Source: Pedobacter sp. PLR
GTDB lineage: Bacteria; Bacteroidota; Bacteroidia; Sphingobacteriales; Sphingobacteriaceae
Direction of reading: 5' to 3'
Assembly: GCF_026239675.1 (NCBI RefSeq)
Contig: NZ_JAPIVQ010000001.1
Span: 372,001-436,000 of the forward strand
Length of the DNA: 64,000 nucleotides
Shown here: in pieces, positions 26,096 to 35,589 of the stretch
How positions within the stretch are numbered: position 1 is the first letter of the stretch
Layout of the letters: every line of letters begins with the position of its first letter
Notes under the pieces: generated by a model
Database searches by the model: none
Told to the model about the DNA's origin: nothing
What the model saw: the letters and a program-made list of their open reading frames with translations, nothing else
Program-made: the position numbers and the translations under genes

Positions 26096-27979
26096 TTAGG
26101 TTATATCAGTATCACCAGAATTAATTCTTATGGTGGTTGTTCCGCTCATTTTAACATCAGCGCCATCAATATTGGTTTCGGTACTTCCTGTAAAGGATGC
26201 AGATGCGGTAGTACTTTCCAGGCTTACATCGGTTTTACCTTTAATGGCGATACCCATGGTGGTTGCATCGATGGTTATCCCCTCTGTATCTGCTGTTGCG
26301 GCAATGGTTTTCTTTGCGCTAATGGCAATCGTTCCTTCGCCACCACCCTCTTCTCCTGGTTGGGCATTAATCGCAATGCTATTGCCGGCATTAACAATAA
26401 AATCTTTTGTGTTAATCGCACTGCTATTGCTGGCATTAACAACAAAATCTTTTGTGTTAATGGTGAAAGAATTGGGTGCTGTTAAAGTCACTTCGCCATT
26501 GCCATGCATAGTGATTACGTTACCACTTGGATCTTTAACGTTAATGCTACCATTATGATCATCCATAATGATGGTATTGCCGCTTCTCGTGGTTAATGAT
26601 TTTGTTTTATTGGTATCGCCGCCCCCGGTACCAGATTTCCCATGAAAAACACTACCTAATACGATTGGCCGGGCTACATTACCCTCTTCAAAAGCAATTA
26701 CAACCTGGTCACCAGCTTCTGGAACAAAAGAGAAACCCCTGTTTTTACCACCCTTTTCACTGCTTCCGGCATCGGGTGTAATTACCCGGAGCCATTCGGT
26801 GGCATCATTGGTTTGGCATTCCCATTTAAACTTCACCTTAACACGGCCATGTCCTTTTGGATCGGCATTATTTACCACATCAGCCAGCTGCATATCAGGA
26901 TTTGGTTTGTTATACTTTTTGACCAGAATACGCTCTGTTGTAGCAACAACCCCTTCGAAAGTATTGTAATATTTACCTGTATCGTCTATATTATGGCTAA
27001 TATTCGTGATCAGAAATTTGCCTAAACTTTCGGTATTAAAAGAAAGTTCTTTTCTGATACTCATGGTAATTTCGGCAATATTACCTATTCCTAGTGCTGC
27101 ATTATCGCCACTAGCCGTGACTTTTAATAACTCACTGATATTTGCCTTTTCTTCATTATCTACGTGGCTTTTAATATCGCTGCTATTATCAACCCTAATT
27201 AACGATGGCTGACTAAATACTTTGCTATATGTTGTATTGGAAGTCTGGATCGCATGATACAAATCGGGTGATCCATTAGCAGTGGCAGCACTTTCACTGT
27301 ACAGCATCTCATCCTGTTTAGAGTTGTAAGCAAACCGCTTATTTTTTATCGGCGCAATCTCCATCGCGTATTGCAGATTTTGCACGTCACGGCCATAAAT
27401 AAGCGTAATTTCTTTCTGATCATCTGGCTTACCAAAGTTTAACTGTTTACCATCATAAAAAAACCATTCGTGGTACTCTCCCGATAGCCGGTTAAGGAAA
27501 TCGAAATCACTTTCTCTATATTGTATTAAATAATCAATGGTTGCTTTTCTGGAAGCGTTGGCCACAATTTTAAGGTCGTTTTGTGGAACGTCTGAGGTGG
27601 CAAGAACTACAATGTCATTTAAATCTTTATCTAAGTAAGAACCCAAATCAGGTCCGCGATCGATCAAAATAGTTGGACTATAGCCGCTCACAATCAATAC
27701 ACCATGGTAACCATGATTCTGTGACAACTCTACTTTGGTTACCAAACCGGCAAATTCCTGTAAACTGCCAGTGTCATAACCAAATGATGCAGTAAGGGTC
27801 TTACCTACAAAATCGCGGCTATCATTTAAGCTGATCATCCCTGGCGAACCCATTTGATCGTGATTAAAACGTAGTTCGAAATAATGATGATCATTAAAAG
27901 CTTGTTTCAAGCTAAATGAGACAAAATAGGTAATTGCCTTATCTTCTATGTTAATTTCGATGATTAATTTCTTTTCCAT
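26096..27979 (-). CDS. T6SS spike protein, Vgr family (TssI)
   Basis: 627 residues. The N-terminal half is the gp27-like hub (for example FELRFNHDQMGSPG and YRESDFDFLNRLSGEYHEWF, the VgrG signature). Residues ~370-450 are the OB-fold gp5 region (DPKGHGRVKVKFKWE, GFSFVPEAGDQVVIAFEEGN). The C-terminus is a repetitive beta-helix needle (FTINTKDFVVNASNSSAINT repeated, then NIDGADVKMSG). It trims to the tip on which the PAAR-like effector sits. The gene precedes the effector by 6 bp and follows the hcp genes. No tssB, tssC, tssF, tssK or clpV gene is in the window, so this is a satellite vgrG island. Confidence 0.93.
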   Translation of the reverse strand: MEKKLIIEINIEDKAITYFVSFSLKQAFNDHHYFELRFNHDQMGSPGMISLNDSRDFVGKTLTASFGYDTGSLQEFAGLVTKVELSQNHGYHGVLIVSGYSPTILIDRGPDLGSYLDKDLNDIVVLATSDVPQNDLKIVANASRKATIDYLIQYRESDFDFLNRLSGEYHEWFFYDGKQLNFGKPDDQKEITLIYGRDVQNLQYAMEIAPIKNKRFAYNSKQDEMLYSESAATANGSPDLYHAIQTSNTTYSKVFSQPSLIRVDNSSDIKSHVDNEEKANISELLKVTASGDNAALGIGNIAEITMSIRKELSFNTESLGKFLITNISHNIDDTGKYYNTFEGVVATTERILVKKYNKPNPDMQLADVVNNADPKGHGRVKVKFKWECQTNDATEWLRVITPDAGSSEKGGKNRGFSFVPEAGDQVVIAFEEGNVARPIVLGSVFHGKSGTGGGDTNKTKSLTTRSGNTIIMDDHNGSINVKDPSGNVITMHGNGEVTLTAPNSFTINTKDFVVNASNSSAINTKDFIVNAGNSIAINAQPGEEGGGEGTIAISAKKTIAATADTEGITIDATTMGIAIKGKTDVSLESTTASASFTGSTETNIDGADVKMSGTTTIRINSGDTDIT

Positions 27980-28205
27980 GCGGATTAAATAATAGATGAT
28001 TACGATTTGAACACTCCATCGCGAAAGGTTAAAACATTTCTTTTCCAGTAGATATGAACAGAAAAATCATTTTCATTCTGATATTAAATGATATTCTGCA
28101 CATGCCACATGGTACCTGAACAGGAGGAAAGTCATCACACTTCTAAAGCAGCATTCATTATTAACACCGGTTTGTGGCCGGCGAATAATAATGACTTGAA
28201 TGGGA

Positions 28206-28539
28206 CTACGCTTTAGGCCAATCGTTTTCGTGTTCTGCGTTGCCCAGCTTTAGTTTTCGGGCCGATAGCACAAAACTTAAGGTCATCGGGGTATTGTCGT
28301 TTACCGCAATGCCTTCAGTATATTGGATGATATAACCGTCTTCGAAAGACAGTTCTTTCATTTTTGAATCTTCTTCGCCTTTTTTGAAAACCAATGATCC
28401 GGAAAGTGGCTTGTGCTGGTTATTAACCATCGATTCGATCACTGAAGTATCTTCAGTCGATTCAATTTCGATGTGGATGGTACCACCATAAACACCTGAC
28501 GATGGACGGCCTTTTGCGTCGCGCCTTCTACCTCCCTAA
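28206..28539 (-). pseudogene. 5'-truncated second hcp/tssD copy
   Basis: Homology to the adjacent intact TssD starts at its residue ~28 (DAKGRPSSGVYGGT at 28520) and runs to the matching C-terminus (KLKLGNAEHENDWPKA). The first ~27 codons are absent. Between the intact gene's TAG (28542-28540) and the homology there are a few codons and no ATG, and the first in-frame start-like codon (GTG at 28442) is inside a beta-strand, so a working protein is unlikely. The body itself has no stops, so the loss appears recent. Confidence 0.75.
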
Positions 28540-28935
28540 CTAGGCTTTTGGCCAATCGTTAAGATGCTCAGCGTTGCCTAATTTAAGCTTGCGGGCAGAA
28601 ATCTGGAACTTAAGCGTCATCGGGTGATCGCCCACAATGTTTATCCCTTCGGAATATTTAACAATGTAGCCATCTTCGAAGTTAACTTCTTTCATTTTGG
28701 CATCTTCCTCTGCTTTCTTGATCAGCAGGGTTCCTGTAATGGGTTTGTACTGGTTATTTACCATCGCCTCGATAATTGAGGTATCTTCGGTTGATTCAAT
28801 CTCAATGTCGATGGTACCGCCGTAAACTCCGGAAGATGGTCTTCCTTTAGCATCTACATCACGGTTTAACGCATAGGCACAATGAAGCACATCGTACTCC
28901 TTGCCTGAAAAGTTTAATCTAGCTTTGAAAGCCAT
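28540..28935 (-). CDS. T6SS tube protein TssD (Hcp) of the Bacteroidota type
   Basis: 131 residues, the usual TssD length. It starts MAFKARLNFSGKEYDVLHCA and contains DAKGRPSSGVYGGTIDIEIE and KLKLGNAEHLNDWPKA, typical of Hcp-like TssD in Flavobacterium and Bacteroides T6SS. It forms hexameric rings stacked into the expelled inner tube and can chaperone effectors. It is first in the minus-strand island, upstream of a truncated hcp, vgrG and the effector. A separate ~495 bp intergenic region precedes it and should hold its promoter. Confidence 0.93.
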   Translation of the reverse strand: MAFKARLNFSGKEYDVLHCAYALNRDVDAKGRPSSGVYGGTIDIEIESTEDTSIIEAMVNNQYKPITGTLLIKKAEEDAKMKEVNFEDGYIVKYSEGINIVGDHPMTLKFQISARKLKLGNAEHLNDWPKA

Positions 28936-29430
28936 AGTTTTAAAATTTAAAGGTTAAAAAAATCTGTTCTCGTAGCGTCCGCTACGCTAAATATAACCCA
29001 AATACTAAGCCAATCATAACATATACTACTCATACACAGCAACTAACAAAACCAAACCATTCCAAAAACCATCCTAAAAGCTACCTGATCGCCGATTTTT
29101 GCCAGGAAAAAAAAATGATTTCTTTCAAAAACAACTGATTCTCATTTTTAACACCGCATAAAACCTAAAAAAATGCAGCCTTTTGACAAAAAATATTACG
29201 ATTAGAAACAAAATATCAAACAAAAACTGATTTTTATACCATTGTAAAAGATGAAGCCTGTTCACGAAAAAGGACAGCAATACCGATGTAATCGAACCTG
29301 ATGAAAAGGGAGATGATTGAAAACCATCTCAGCGGAGCAACAAAGTTTTTAACTCTTCCATAAATTACTTAACTTTAATAAGCGATTTGCTTAGTCTTAA
29401 GAATAAAAAACAGCTCAACAAAGGGAAAGT
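28936..29430. other. Divergent intergenic region between hcp and the JmjC-like gene
   Basis: AT-rich stretch without a convincing gene. It contains a small hairpin, CGTAGCG-TC-CGCTACG (28971-28986), in the hcp leader and a GAGATG...CATCTC hairpin near 29310-29330. It presumably carries promoters for both flanking genes; no clear TAnnTTTG box was found for hcp. Confidence 0.5.
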
Positions 29431-30285
29431 ATGACAACAATTGACAGAAGGAAAGACCTCTCTTACAAAGAATTCATAGAGAAGTATCAAAAGCCCGGTA
29501 TTCCGGTCATCCTTGAAAACGCAACAAAGGTCTGGAAATCCAACCTGATCTTTACGCCGGACTTTTTCAGAGAAAAGTTTGGCGACCGAACCACCTGGTT
29601 CTCCAACAAGCAATATACCATATCAGAATTACTGGATTTAACCGCCAACAGCACCAAAGAAAACCCGGCACCTTACCCTGTTAAATTTAATATCCTGACC
29701 CAGCTTCCGGAAATTCAGGAATACATGGATCCCATGGACATGAACCTGGTAAAACCAAACTGGCTGAATCACAAAATCCTGAAAAACAAATTGGGAAACG
29801 GGATGGATTTACATATTGGTGGTGCAGGAAACCATTATTCTGTGCATAAAGATGCCTATGATGTCCATGCCTGGCTGATACAGCTGTATGGTGAAAAAGA
29901 AGTCATCATTTTCCCGAGGGATCAGGAAGAATTAATGTATCCGGGAAAAGGAGGGTTATTAGAATCCAGATCACCGATAGATATTTCTAATCCGGATTAC
30001 GAAAAGTACCCAAGGTTCAGGGAGGCCACGCCTACCACCATTACTTTAAAGGCAGGAGAAGTGTTGTATATCCCCAGTGGGATCTGGCATACCACCAAAG
30101 CCCATGGTCAGAACATCTCTACAATCATCGATCAGGTGAACAGTTCGAATTATAAAGCCTGGAGAAGAGATGTTTACGTCTATAAGAAATACCACAATAA
30201 ATACCGCGCAATACTTGATTATAGCGCAGCAACGGCCATCGGCAACGTATTTAAGCTAAGGGAACTGATGGGAATGAAGTTTTAA
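29431..30285 (+). CDS. Cupin-like JmjC-domain protein (Fe(II)/2-oxoglutarate hydroxylase family)
   Basis: 284 residues. The jelly-roll iron site is visible as His139-x-Asp141 (SVHKDAYDVHAWLIQLYG) and His220 (IPSGIWHTTKAHGQNIST). The N-terminal YQKPGIPVILENATKVW matches the cupin_8 family. Relatives hydroxylate protein side chains; the substrate here is unknown. The gene stands alone with its own terminator. It is next to the T6SS island but points away from it, and nothing links the two functionally. Confidence 0.83.
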   Translation: MTTIDRRKDLSYKEFIEKYQKPGIPVILENATKVWKSNLIFTPDFFREKFGDRTTWFSNKQYTISELLDLTANSTKENPAPYPVKFNILTQLPEIQEYMDPMDMNLVKPNWLNHKILKNKLGNGMDLHIGGAGNHYSVHKDAYDVHAWLIQLYGEKEVIIFPRDQEELMYPGKGGLLESRSPIDISNPDYEKYPRFREATPTTITLKAGEVLYIPSGIWHTTKAHGQNISTIIDQVNSSNYKAWRRDVYVYKKYHNKYRAILDYSAATAIGNVFKLRELMGMKF

Positions 30286-30288
30286 ACT

Positions 30289-30330
30289 AAAAACCTGTAC
30301 ACCAAACTATTGGCATACAGGTTTTTATTA
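30289..30330 (+). terminator. Terminator of the JmjC-like gene
   Basis: The stem AAAAACCTGTA / TACAGGTTTTT (30289-30299 with 30316-30326) is followed by further A/T. Confidence 0.75.
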
Positions 30331-30471
30331 ATATATTAGTGTTCTAAATCGCCCACCTATGGAATTCCTTTTAGAGTTACTATTTGTATTAGTTAACATC
30401 ATCTGCGCTAAGACTAGCCGTACTCCGCGAAAACCGGCATCCTGATCAAGCCTCTTTTCTAATTGAGCTGC

Positions 30472-31662
30472 TTAGATATTCTGCGCAATCACATAACCAT
30501 TCGCCCAGGCCCATTGGAAATTATATCCACCTAGCCATCCGGTTACATCCACACATTCGCCACCGAAATACAATCCCGGGATGCTTTTACATTCCAATGT
30601 TTTCGACGACAACTCATTTGTATCAATACCACCCCTCATCACTTCCGCCTTATCATACCCTTTATCTCCTGCAGGTTTCACTTTGAAAAAATGAATCGTC
30701 TGCTGAATCGTTTCCAATTCCGTTTTAGTCAGGGCAGCAACTTGTTTTTCTAAAGGAAGGAACTTCCCTAGTGCGTCCGTGAATTTCTTTGGATAATAAC
30801 GGTTAAGCAAGGTAGAAAGCAACAACTTTCCATTAAACTTACGCTCTTCTTCTATCAGTTCTAAAATCGATTGCCTCGGCAACAAGTCAATATTGATCGA
30901 CTCCCCTCTTCTCCAGTAAGAAGAAATCTGTAAGATTGCCGGACCACTTAATCCCCAATGGGTAAACAAAATGTTCTCCTCAAAAGAGATGCGGTCGTTG
31001 CTCACCTCACAAAAAACGGAGTTCCCCGACAAAGCCGCATACCAGTCCTCATCTTTTCCGGTGATCGTAAGCGGTACCAATGCAGGAGCTGTTTCTACGA
31101 TATTCAGTCCATGTTTTCTCGCAAAGCGCAAGGCGAAATCTGTAGCGCCCATTTTTGGAATCGGCAAACCACCTGTTGCGATCACCAATTTCGGGGCCTT
31201 CAAAATTTTCGATTTGTTTCCTTTATCGAAGCTCACTGAAAAACCATCCGCGGTTTGCTCAATGTCTGTTACCTGCGCATCGCAAATGATCTGCTGACCA
31301 AAATCATTACAAATCTCTGTAAATACGCCCACAATATCCTTCGCATTTTTGCCATCAGGAAAAAGCTGTCCTAAAGTTTTTTCTTTTCCGTTGATGCCGT
31401 AAGTTTCAAAAAAGCTGACCGTATCCTCAACTGTCCACTGCGTAAAAGCAGATTTCGAGAAATGTTTGTTGTTGGAAATAAACTGCTCATCACTGGCAAA
31501 CAGGTTGGTATAGTTACACCTACCCCCACCGGAGATCAAAATTTTAGCGCCTGGTTTATCACTTTTTTCCAACAATATTACGCGCTTCCCCAAATAGCCC
31601 GCTTGTACTGCACACATTAAACCGCATGCACCAGCACCAATAATTATAGCATCTGCCTCCAT
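30472..31662 (-). CDS. HI0933/BaiN-type FAD-dependent oxidoreductase
   Basis: 396 residues. The N-terminal dinucleotide fold is MEADAIIIGAGACGLMCAVQ, followed by GAKILISGGGRCNYTN, a signature of the HI0933 (RdsA/BaiN) flavoprotein family, and a C-terminal GGECVDVTGWLGGYNFQWAW that closes the FAD site. The start was set at the ATG at 31662, which sits directly before the Rossmann strand; a longer frame reaching 31725 would overlap purK and adds residues without family support. Physiological substrates of the family are mostly undefined. It is divergent from purK. Confidence 0.86.
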   Translation of the reverse strand: MEADAIIIGAGACGLMCAVQAGYLGKRVILLEKSDKPGAKILISGGGRCNYTNLFASDEQFISNNKHFSKSAFTQWTVEDTVSFFETYGINGKEKTLGQLFPDGKNAKDIVGVFTEICNDFGQQIICDAQVTDIEQTADGFSVSFDKGNKSKILKAPKLVIATGGLPIPKMGATDFALRFARKHGLNIVETAPALVPLTITGKDEDWYAALSGNSVFCEVSNDRISFEENILFTHWGLSGPAILQISSYWRRGESINIDLLPRQSILELIEEERKFNGKLLLSTLLNRYYPKKFTDALGKFLPLEKQVAALTKTELETIQQTIHFFKVKPAGDKGYDKAEVMRGGIDTNELSSKTLECKSIPGLYFGGECVDVTGWLGGYNFQWAWANGYVIAQNI

Positions 31663-31679
31663 CAATCCGTTTATATTGT

Positions 31680-31687
31680 TATTTTTG
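31680..31687 (+). promoter_or_regulatory. -7 box (TATTTTTG) for purK-purE
   Basis: Full match to TAnnTTTG, 31 bases before the purK ATG, giving a leader of roughly 25-28 bases. Confidence 0.5.
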
Positions 31688-31718
31688 TGCAAAATAAGCA
31701 TAACTTTTTCATATCGAT

Positions 31719-32858
31719 ATGGCAAAACAAATAAGTGATTTAAAATTAGGCATATTAGGTGGCGGTCAATTGGGCAGGATGTTGATACAGGAAGCCATCA
31801 ATTATAATTTAACCACTTTAATTTTAGATCCGGATACTGACGCTCCATGTAAACACCTCGCAAACTACTTTGAATGTGGTTCTATTACCGATTTCGACAC
31901 CGTTTATAACTTCGGCAAGAAAGCGGACATCATTACTATTGAAATAGAAAAGGTAAATATTGAAGCACTGGAACAACTGGAAAAAGAAGGAAAACTAGTA
32001 TACCCACAATCCAGGGTAATCCGGTTAATTCAGGACAAAGGTGTTCAAAAACAATTCTTTAAAGAAAACAATATCCCTACTGCGCCCTTCCAATTGGTAA
32101 ACACCAAAGAAGACATACGCAATAGTAATATTCCATTCCCTTACATCCTTAAACAGCGTAAAGATGGTTATGATGGTAAAGGGGTAATGAAAATAAACGG
32201 CATTGCGGACATTGAGAACGCATTTGATGCCCCCTGTTTAATCGAAGAACTGGTAGATTTTGAGAAAGAAATCGCAGTCATCGTTTCGAGAAACGCCAAT
32301 GGTGAAATGAAAACCTTCCCAATGGTGGAAATGGAATTCAATGCAGAAGCAAATCTGGTAGAATTCCTGATCTCTCCTTCTACTTATCCGGAATCTATTC
32401 AGGAAAGAGCAGAAGTGATCGCAAAAAACATTGCGACTTCTTTAAATATTACCGGTTTACTGGCTGTAGAAATGTTTGTGACCAGAACAGGAGAAATCCT
32501 GGTTAATGAACTGGCCCCACGTCCACACAACAGCGGACACCAAACCATTGAAGGAAACTACGTATCTCAGTTTAACCAACATTTACGTGCGATTTTCAAT
32601 CTTCCTCTGGGAGATACCCGCGCGACAAACAATGCGGTAATGATCAACCTTTTGGGAGAGAAAAACCACAATGGCGTAGCAAAATACAAAGGATTAGAAA
32701 AAGTAATGGCCATCGAAGGCGTTTACGTACACCTTTACGGTAAAAAATATACCAAGCCTTTCCGCAAAATGGGACACATCACTATTGTGGATCAAAACCG
32801 CGAGAAAGCAATTGAAAAAGCCAATTACATCAAAGAAACACTAAAAGTTATTTCCTAA
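31719..32858 (+). CDS. purK: N5-carboxyaminoimidazole ribonucleotide synthase
   Basis: 379-residue ATP-grasp enzyme that carboxylates AIR with bicarbonate and ATP in purine synthesis. [16 protein letters not shown] is the N-terminal fold, [19 protein letters not shown] ([17 protein letters not shown]) is the ATP-binding lysine region, and [19 protein letters not shown] is the catalytic signature. Its stop overlaps the purE start (TAATG), so the two are translationally coupled. The product passes straight to PurE. Confidence 0.97.
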   Translation: MAKQISDLKLGILGGGQLGRMLIQEAINYNLTTLILDPDTDAPCKHLANYFECGSITDFDTVYNFGKKADIITIEIEKVNIEALEQLEKEGKLVYPQSRVIRLIQDKGVQKQFFKENNIPTAPFQLVNTKEDIRNSNIPFPYILKQRKDGYDGKGVMKINGIADIENAFDAPCLIEELVDFEKEIAVIVSRNANGEMKTFPMVEMEFNAEANLVEFLISPSTYPESIQERAEVIAKNIATSLNITGLLAVEMFVTRTGEILVNELAPRPHNSGHQTIEGNYVSQFNQHLRAIFNLPLGDTRATNNAVMINLLGEKNHNGVAKYKGLEKVMAIEGVYVHLYGKKYTKPFRKMGHITIVDQNREKAIEKANYIKETLKVIS

Positions 32859-33349
32859 TGAGCATACAAGTAGGTATTATTATGGGCAGCAAGTCTGACC
32901 TTCATATCATGAAAGACGCAGCCGATATCATGAAAGAATTCGGTATCCAATTTGAAATGACCGTAGTGTCAGCTCACCGTACTCCGGAAAAAATGTTTGA
33001 ATACGCGAAAGACGCCGCATCAAGGGGATTAAAAGTAATCATCGCCGGTGCAGGTGGTGCAGCACATTTACCTGGAATGGTGGCTTCAATCACTACCCTA
33101 CCTGTAATCGGTGTACCGGTAAAATCATCTAACTCTATTGACGGATGGGATTCTATCCTGTCTATCCTTCAAATGCCAAATGGCATCCCTGTAGCAACAG
33201 TAGCATTAAATGCTGCAAAGAATGCTGGTTTATTAGCCGTGCAAATCCTAGCTACCGCAAATCCAGCGCTTTCTGTGAAAATGCAACAATATAAAGATGA
33301 TCTAAAGAAAAAGATTGAAGAAAGTGCAATCGATCTTGAAAATTACTAA
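32858..33349 (+). CDS. purE: N5-carboxyaminoimidazole ribonucleotide mutase
   Basis: 163-residue class I PurE that moves the carboxylate of N5-CAIR to C4, giving [26 protein letters not shown] (the active-site His) and [15 protein letters not shown] are diagnostic. Presence of purK in the same operon fits the bacterial two-enzyme route rather than the one-step class II type. Confidence 0.97.
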   Translation: MSIQVGIIMGSKSDLHIMKDAADIMKEFGIQFEMTVVSAHRTPEKMFEYAKDAASRGLKVIIAGAGGAAHLPGMVASITTLPVIGVPVKSSNSIDGWDSILSILQMPNGIPVATVALNAAKNAGLLAVQILATANPALSVKMQQYKDDLKKKIEESAIDLENY

Positions 33350-33358
33350 TAACCATAG

Positions 33359-33390
33359 GGTCGGATCTGATCCGACCTCAATTAATTGAG
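33359..33390. terminator. Double palindrome between purE and yqgE
   Basis: GGTCGGATC-T-GATCCGACC (33359-33377) is followed directly by the perfect palindrome CTCAATTAATTGAG (33377-33390), which includes the yqgE stop. It lies between convergent genes and probably ends both transcripts, though no T run is present. Confidence 0.5.
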
Positions 33391-33945
33391 ATTAGGATTC
33401 TGGGGGAAATTACTAATGTGGGCGTATTTAGGTCCGAGGTTAATAATCACTTGCTTCCATAATTCCTCTTCATTGTTAGAGAATACCAAATCAGCATCAT
33501 ACTGATCGGACACAATCCAGGTATTCTCTTTCATTTCTTCCTCCAGCTGTTGTCCCGTCCAACCGGAATAGCCAATAAAAAACTTAATGTTTTCCGGTGT
33601 AATGTGGTGACTATTCACCAATACCTTCAGGGCCTCGAAATTTCCACCCCAATAAATACCTTTTGCAATTTCCTCACCATCGGTTAACAGATCGGAGCAG
33701 CGATGAATGAAATGAATCGTATCCACGGCTACCGGTCCGCCAAGGTATACCGGGAAATCGCCACCCGTAAAATCAGGTACCAGATCACTCAGCAACAACG
33801 CGCTTTTATGATTTAAAATAAACCCGACCGTCCCCTCATCCTGATGTTCCGTCACAAAAACTACGGAACGTTTAAAATTAGGGTCCATTAAAAATGGCTC
33901 GGAGATTAATAATTTACCTGCTGATGGCGCTAATCGACTTAACAT
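33382..33945 (-). CDS. YqgE/AlgH family protein
   Basis: 187 residues. The family signature LLISEPFLMDPNFKRSVVFV near the N-terminus is followed by EGTVGFILNHKS, PVYLGGPV and FFIGYSGWTGQQLEEE. The family is widespread and of unknown biochemical function; AlgH was linked to alginate regulation in Pseudomonas. It is divergent from pdxH with a 44-base gap, so the two promoters must be very compact. Confidence 0.92.
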   Translation of the reverse strand: MLSRLAPSAGKLLISEPFLMDPNFKRSVVFVTEHQDEGTVGFILNHKSALLLSDLVPDFTGGDFPVYLGGPVAVDTIHFIHRCSDLLTDGEEIAKGIYWGGNFEALKVLVNSHHITPENIKFFIGYSGWTGQQLEEEMKENTWIVSDQYDADLVFSNNEEELWKQVIINLGPKYAHISNFPQNPNLN

Positions 33946-33978
33946 TTCGGAAATTTAGCGATAATATTAAATAAAACC

Positions 33979-33986
33979 TATTTTTG
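33979..33986 (+). promoter_or_regulatory. -7 box (TATTTTTG) touching the pdxH start
   Basis: Full TAnnTTTG match whose last base is 4 nt before the pdxH ATG at 33990, predicting a leaderless transcript. The TTG inside this box could be mistaken for a start codon. Confidence 0.5.
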
Positions 33987-33989
33987 TAC

Positions 33990-34640
33990 ATGGAGCTGAA
34001 TAAACAAAATCTACACGATCTAAGACAGGAATATCGCTCAGCAGAACTGGCCGAAACTGATGTGGAAAGCAATCCCATCCTGCAATTCAAAAAGTGGTTT
34101 ACCGAAGCGGTAAACTCCAGATTATTTGAACCGAACGTGATGACACTGGCGACAGCAAATGCCAGCGGAAAGCCTTCTGCACGCATACTACTACTAAAAG
34201 GCTTCGATGAAGATGGCTTTGTGTTCTATACCAATTACAACAGTGATAAAGGAAAAGACCTGGCCGAAAACCCAAATGCTGCTATGGTATTTTTCTGGCC
34301 GGAGCTGGAAAGACAAGTACGCATAGAAGGCACAGTAAGAAAAATTGCTGAGGAAGATTCTACTGCTTATTTTCATTCGCGTCCGCCGGGTAGCCAGATT
34401 GGTGCAACAGCTTCACCGCAAAGCAGCATTATCCCAAACCGTGAAATATTGGAAGAAAAAGTTAAACAGCTAACCCGGGAATTTGAAGGGAAGGAAATCC
34501 CACGCCCACTTCATTGGGGAGGATATTTGCTGAGCCCTACACATATTGAGTTCTGGCAAGGCCGCCCAAGTCGCCTGCACGACCGTTTAAACTACCAGTT
34601 AGTGGAAGGTTCGTGGATTATCAATAGATTAGCGCCATAA
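33990..34640 (+). CDS. pdxH: Pyridoxamine 5'-phosphate oxidase
   Basis: 216-residue FMN enzyme that oxidises pyridoxamine/pyridoxine phosphate to PLP. Signatures: MTLATANASGKPSARILLLK, FYTNYNSDKGKDLAENP, YFHSRPPGSQIGA, and the C-terminal EFWQGRPSRLHDRLNY. An in-frame TTG at 33984 lies inside the promoter box, so the ATG at 33990 is preferred. Confidence 0.96.
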   Translation: MELNKQNLHDLRQEYRSAELAETDVESNPILQFKKWFTEAVNSRLFEPNVMTLATANASGKPSARILLLKGFDEDGFVFYTNYNSDKGKDLAENPNAAMVFFWPELERQVRIEGTVRKIAEEDSTAYFHSRPPGSQIGATASPQSSIIPNREILEEKVKQLTREFEGKEIPRPLHWGGYLLSPTHIEFWQGRPSRLHDRLNYQLVEGSWIINRLAP

Positions 34641-34663
34641 CTTATTACCTTAAAGAAACATAA

Positions 34664-35554
34664 ATGAAGAACATCGCAGTGATTGGCTCAGGAACCATGG
34701 GCAATGGAATCGCGCATACTTTTGCGCAATTTGGTTATCAGGTAAACTTAATTGATGTCAATAATGAGGCTTTGGAACGTGCCTTAACTACTATTTCTAA
34801 AAATCTGGACCGTCAGGTGTCTAAAGGCACCATTACGGAAGCAGACAAAGCAAACACCCTTAAAAACATCAGTAACTTCACTGATATGAAAGCTGGCGTA
34901 GCCGATGCCGACCTGATCGTTGAAGCAGCCACAGAAAATCTGGACCTTAAGCTGAAAATCTTTAAAGACCTGGATAGCTTTGCAAAACCAGCAGCCATCC
35001 TGGCCAGCAATACCTCTTCTATTTCTATCACTAAAATAGCTTCGGTAACCAACCGCGGGGATAAAGTGATTGGTATGCACTTCATGAATCCGGTACCGGT
35101 GATGAAACTCGTAGAAGTAATCAGAGGATATGCGACCAGCAATGAAACTACTGCGATAGTGATGGAGCTTTCCACAAAACTGGACAAAACTCCGGTAGAA
35201 GTTAACGACTACCCTGGCTTTGTGGCCAACCGGATTTTAATGCCAATGATCAATGAAGCGATCTACACCCTTTACGAAAACGTAGCAGGCGTATCAGAAA
35301 TTGATACCGTAATGAAACTGGGAATGGCGCACCCTATGGGTCCCCTTCAACTGGCTGATTTTATTGGCCTTGATGTTTGTCTGGCGATATTAAACGTTCT
35401 GCATGATGGATTTGGAAATCCTAAGTATGCCCCATGTCCGCTTTTAGTCAATATGGTGACTGCCGGAAACAAAGGCGTAAAATCCGGAGAAGGCTTTTAC
35501 AACTATGCAAAGGGCGTAAAAGACGCTGTTGTAGCTAATAAATTTAGTAAATAA
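34664..35554 (+). CDS. 3-hydroxybutyryl/3-hydroxyacyl-CoA dehydrogenase
   Basis: 296 residues. The NAD-binding GSGTMGNGIAHTFAQFGYQV, the catalytic His region MHFMNPVPVMKLVEVIRG and the dimerisation domain VNDYPGFVANRILMPMINEA identify the short-form 3-hydroxyacyl-CoA dehydrogenase (Hbd/PaaH-like). It interconverts 3-hydroxyacyl-CoA and 3-oxoacyl-CoA in the cytosol. No thiolase or enoyl-CoA hydratase is adjacent, so chain-length preference cannot be told from context. Confidence 0.92.
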   Translation: MKNIAVIGSGTMGNGIAHTFAQFGYQVNLIDVNNEALERALTTISKNLDRQVSKGTITEADKANTLKNISNFTDMKAGVADADLIVEAATENLDLKLKIFKDLDSFAKPAAILASNTSSISITKIASVTNRGDKVIGMHFMNPVPVMKLVEVIRGYATSNETTAIVMELSTKLDKTPVEVNDYPGFVANRILMPMINEAIYTLYENVAGVSEIDTVMKLGMAHPMGPLQLADFIGLDVCLAILNVLHDGFGNPKYAPCPLLVNMVTAGNKGVKSGEGFYNYAKGVKDAVVANKFSK

Positions 35555-35589
35555 TATCAATTTTAAGCCTTTTATAGTAACTTTACCCC

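Noticed and set aside
26130..26558. 142-codon plus-strand frame opposite vgrG
   Set aside because: Composition reflects the repetitive needle on the other strand; no start or family support.
31663..31725. Longer N-terminus for the FAD oxidoreductase
   Set aside because: Would overlap purK, and the extra residues precede the Rossmann start without family support.
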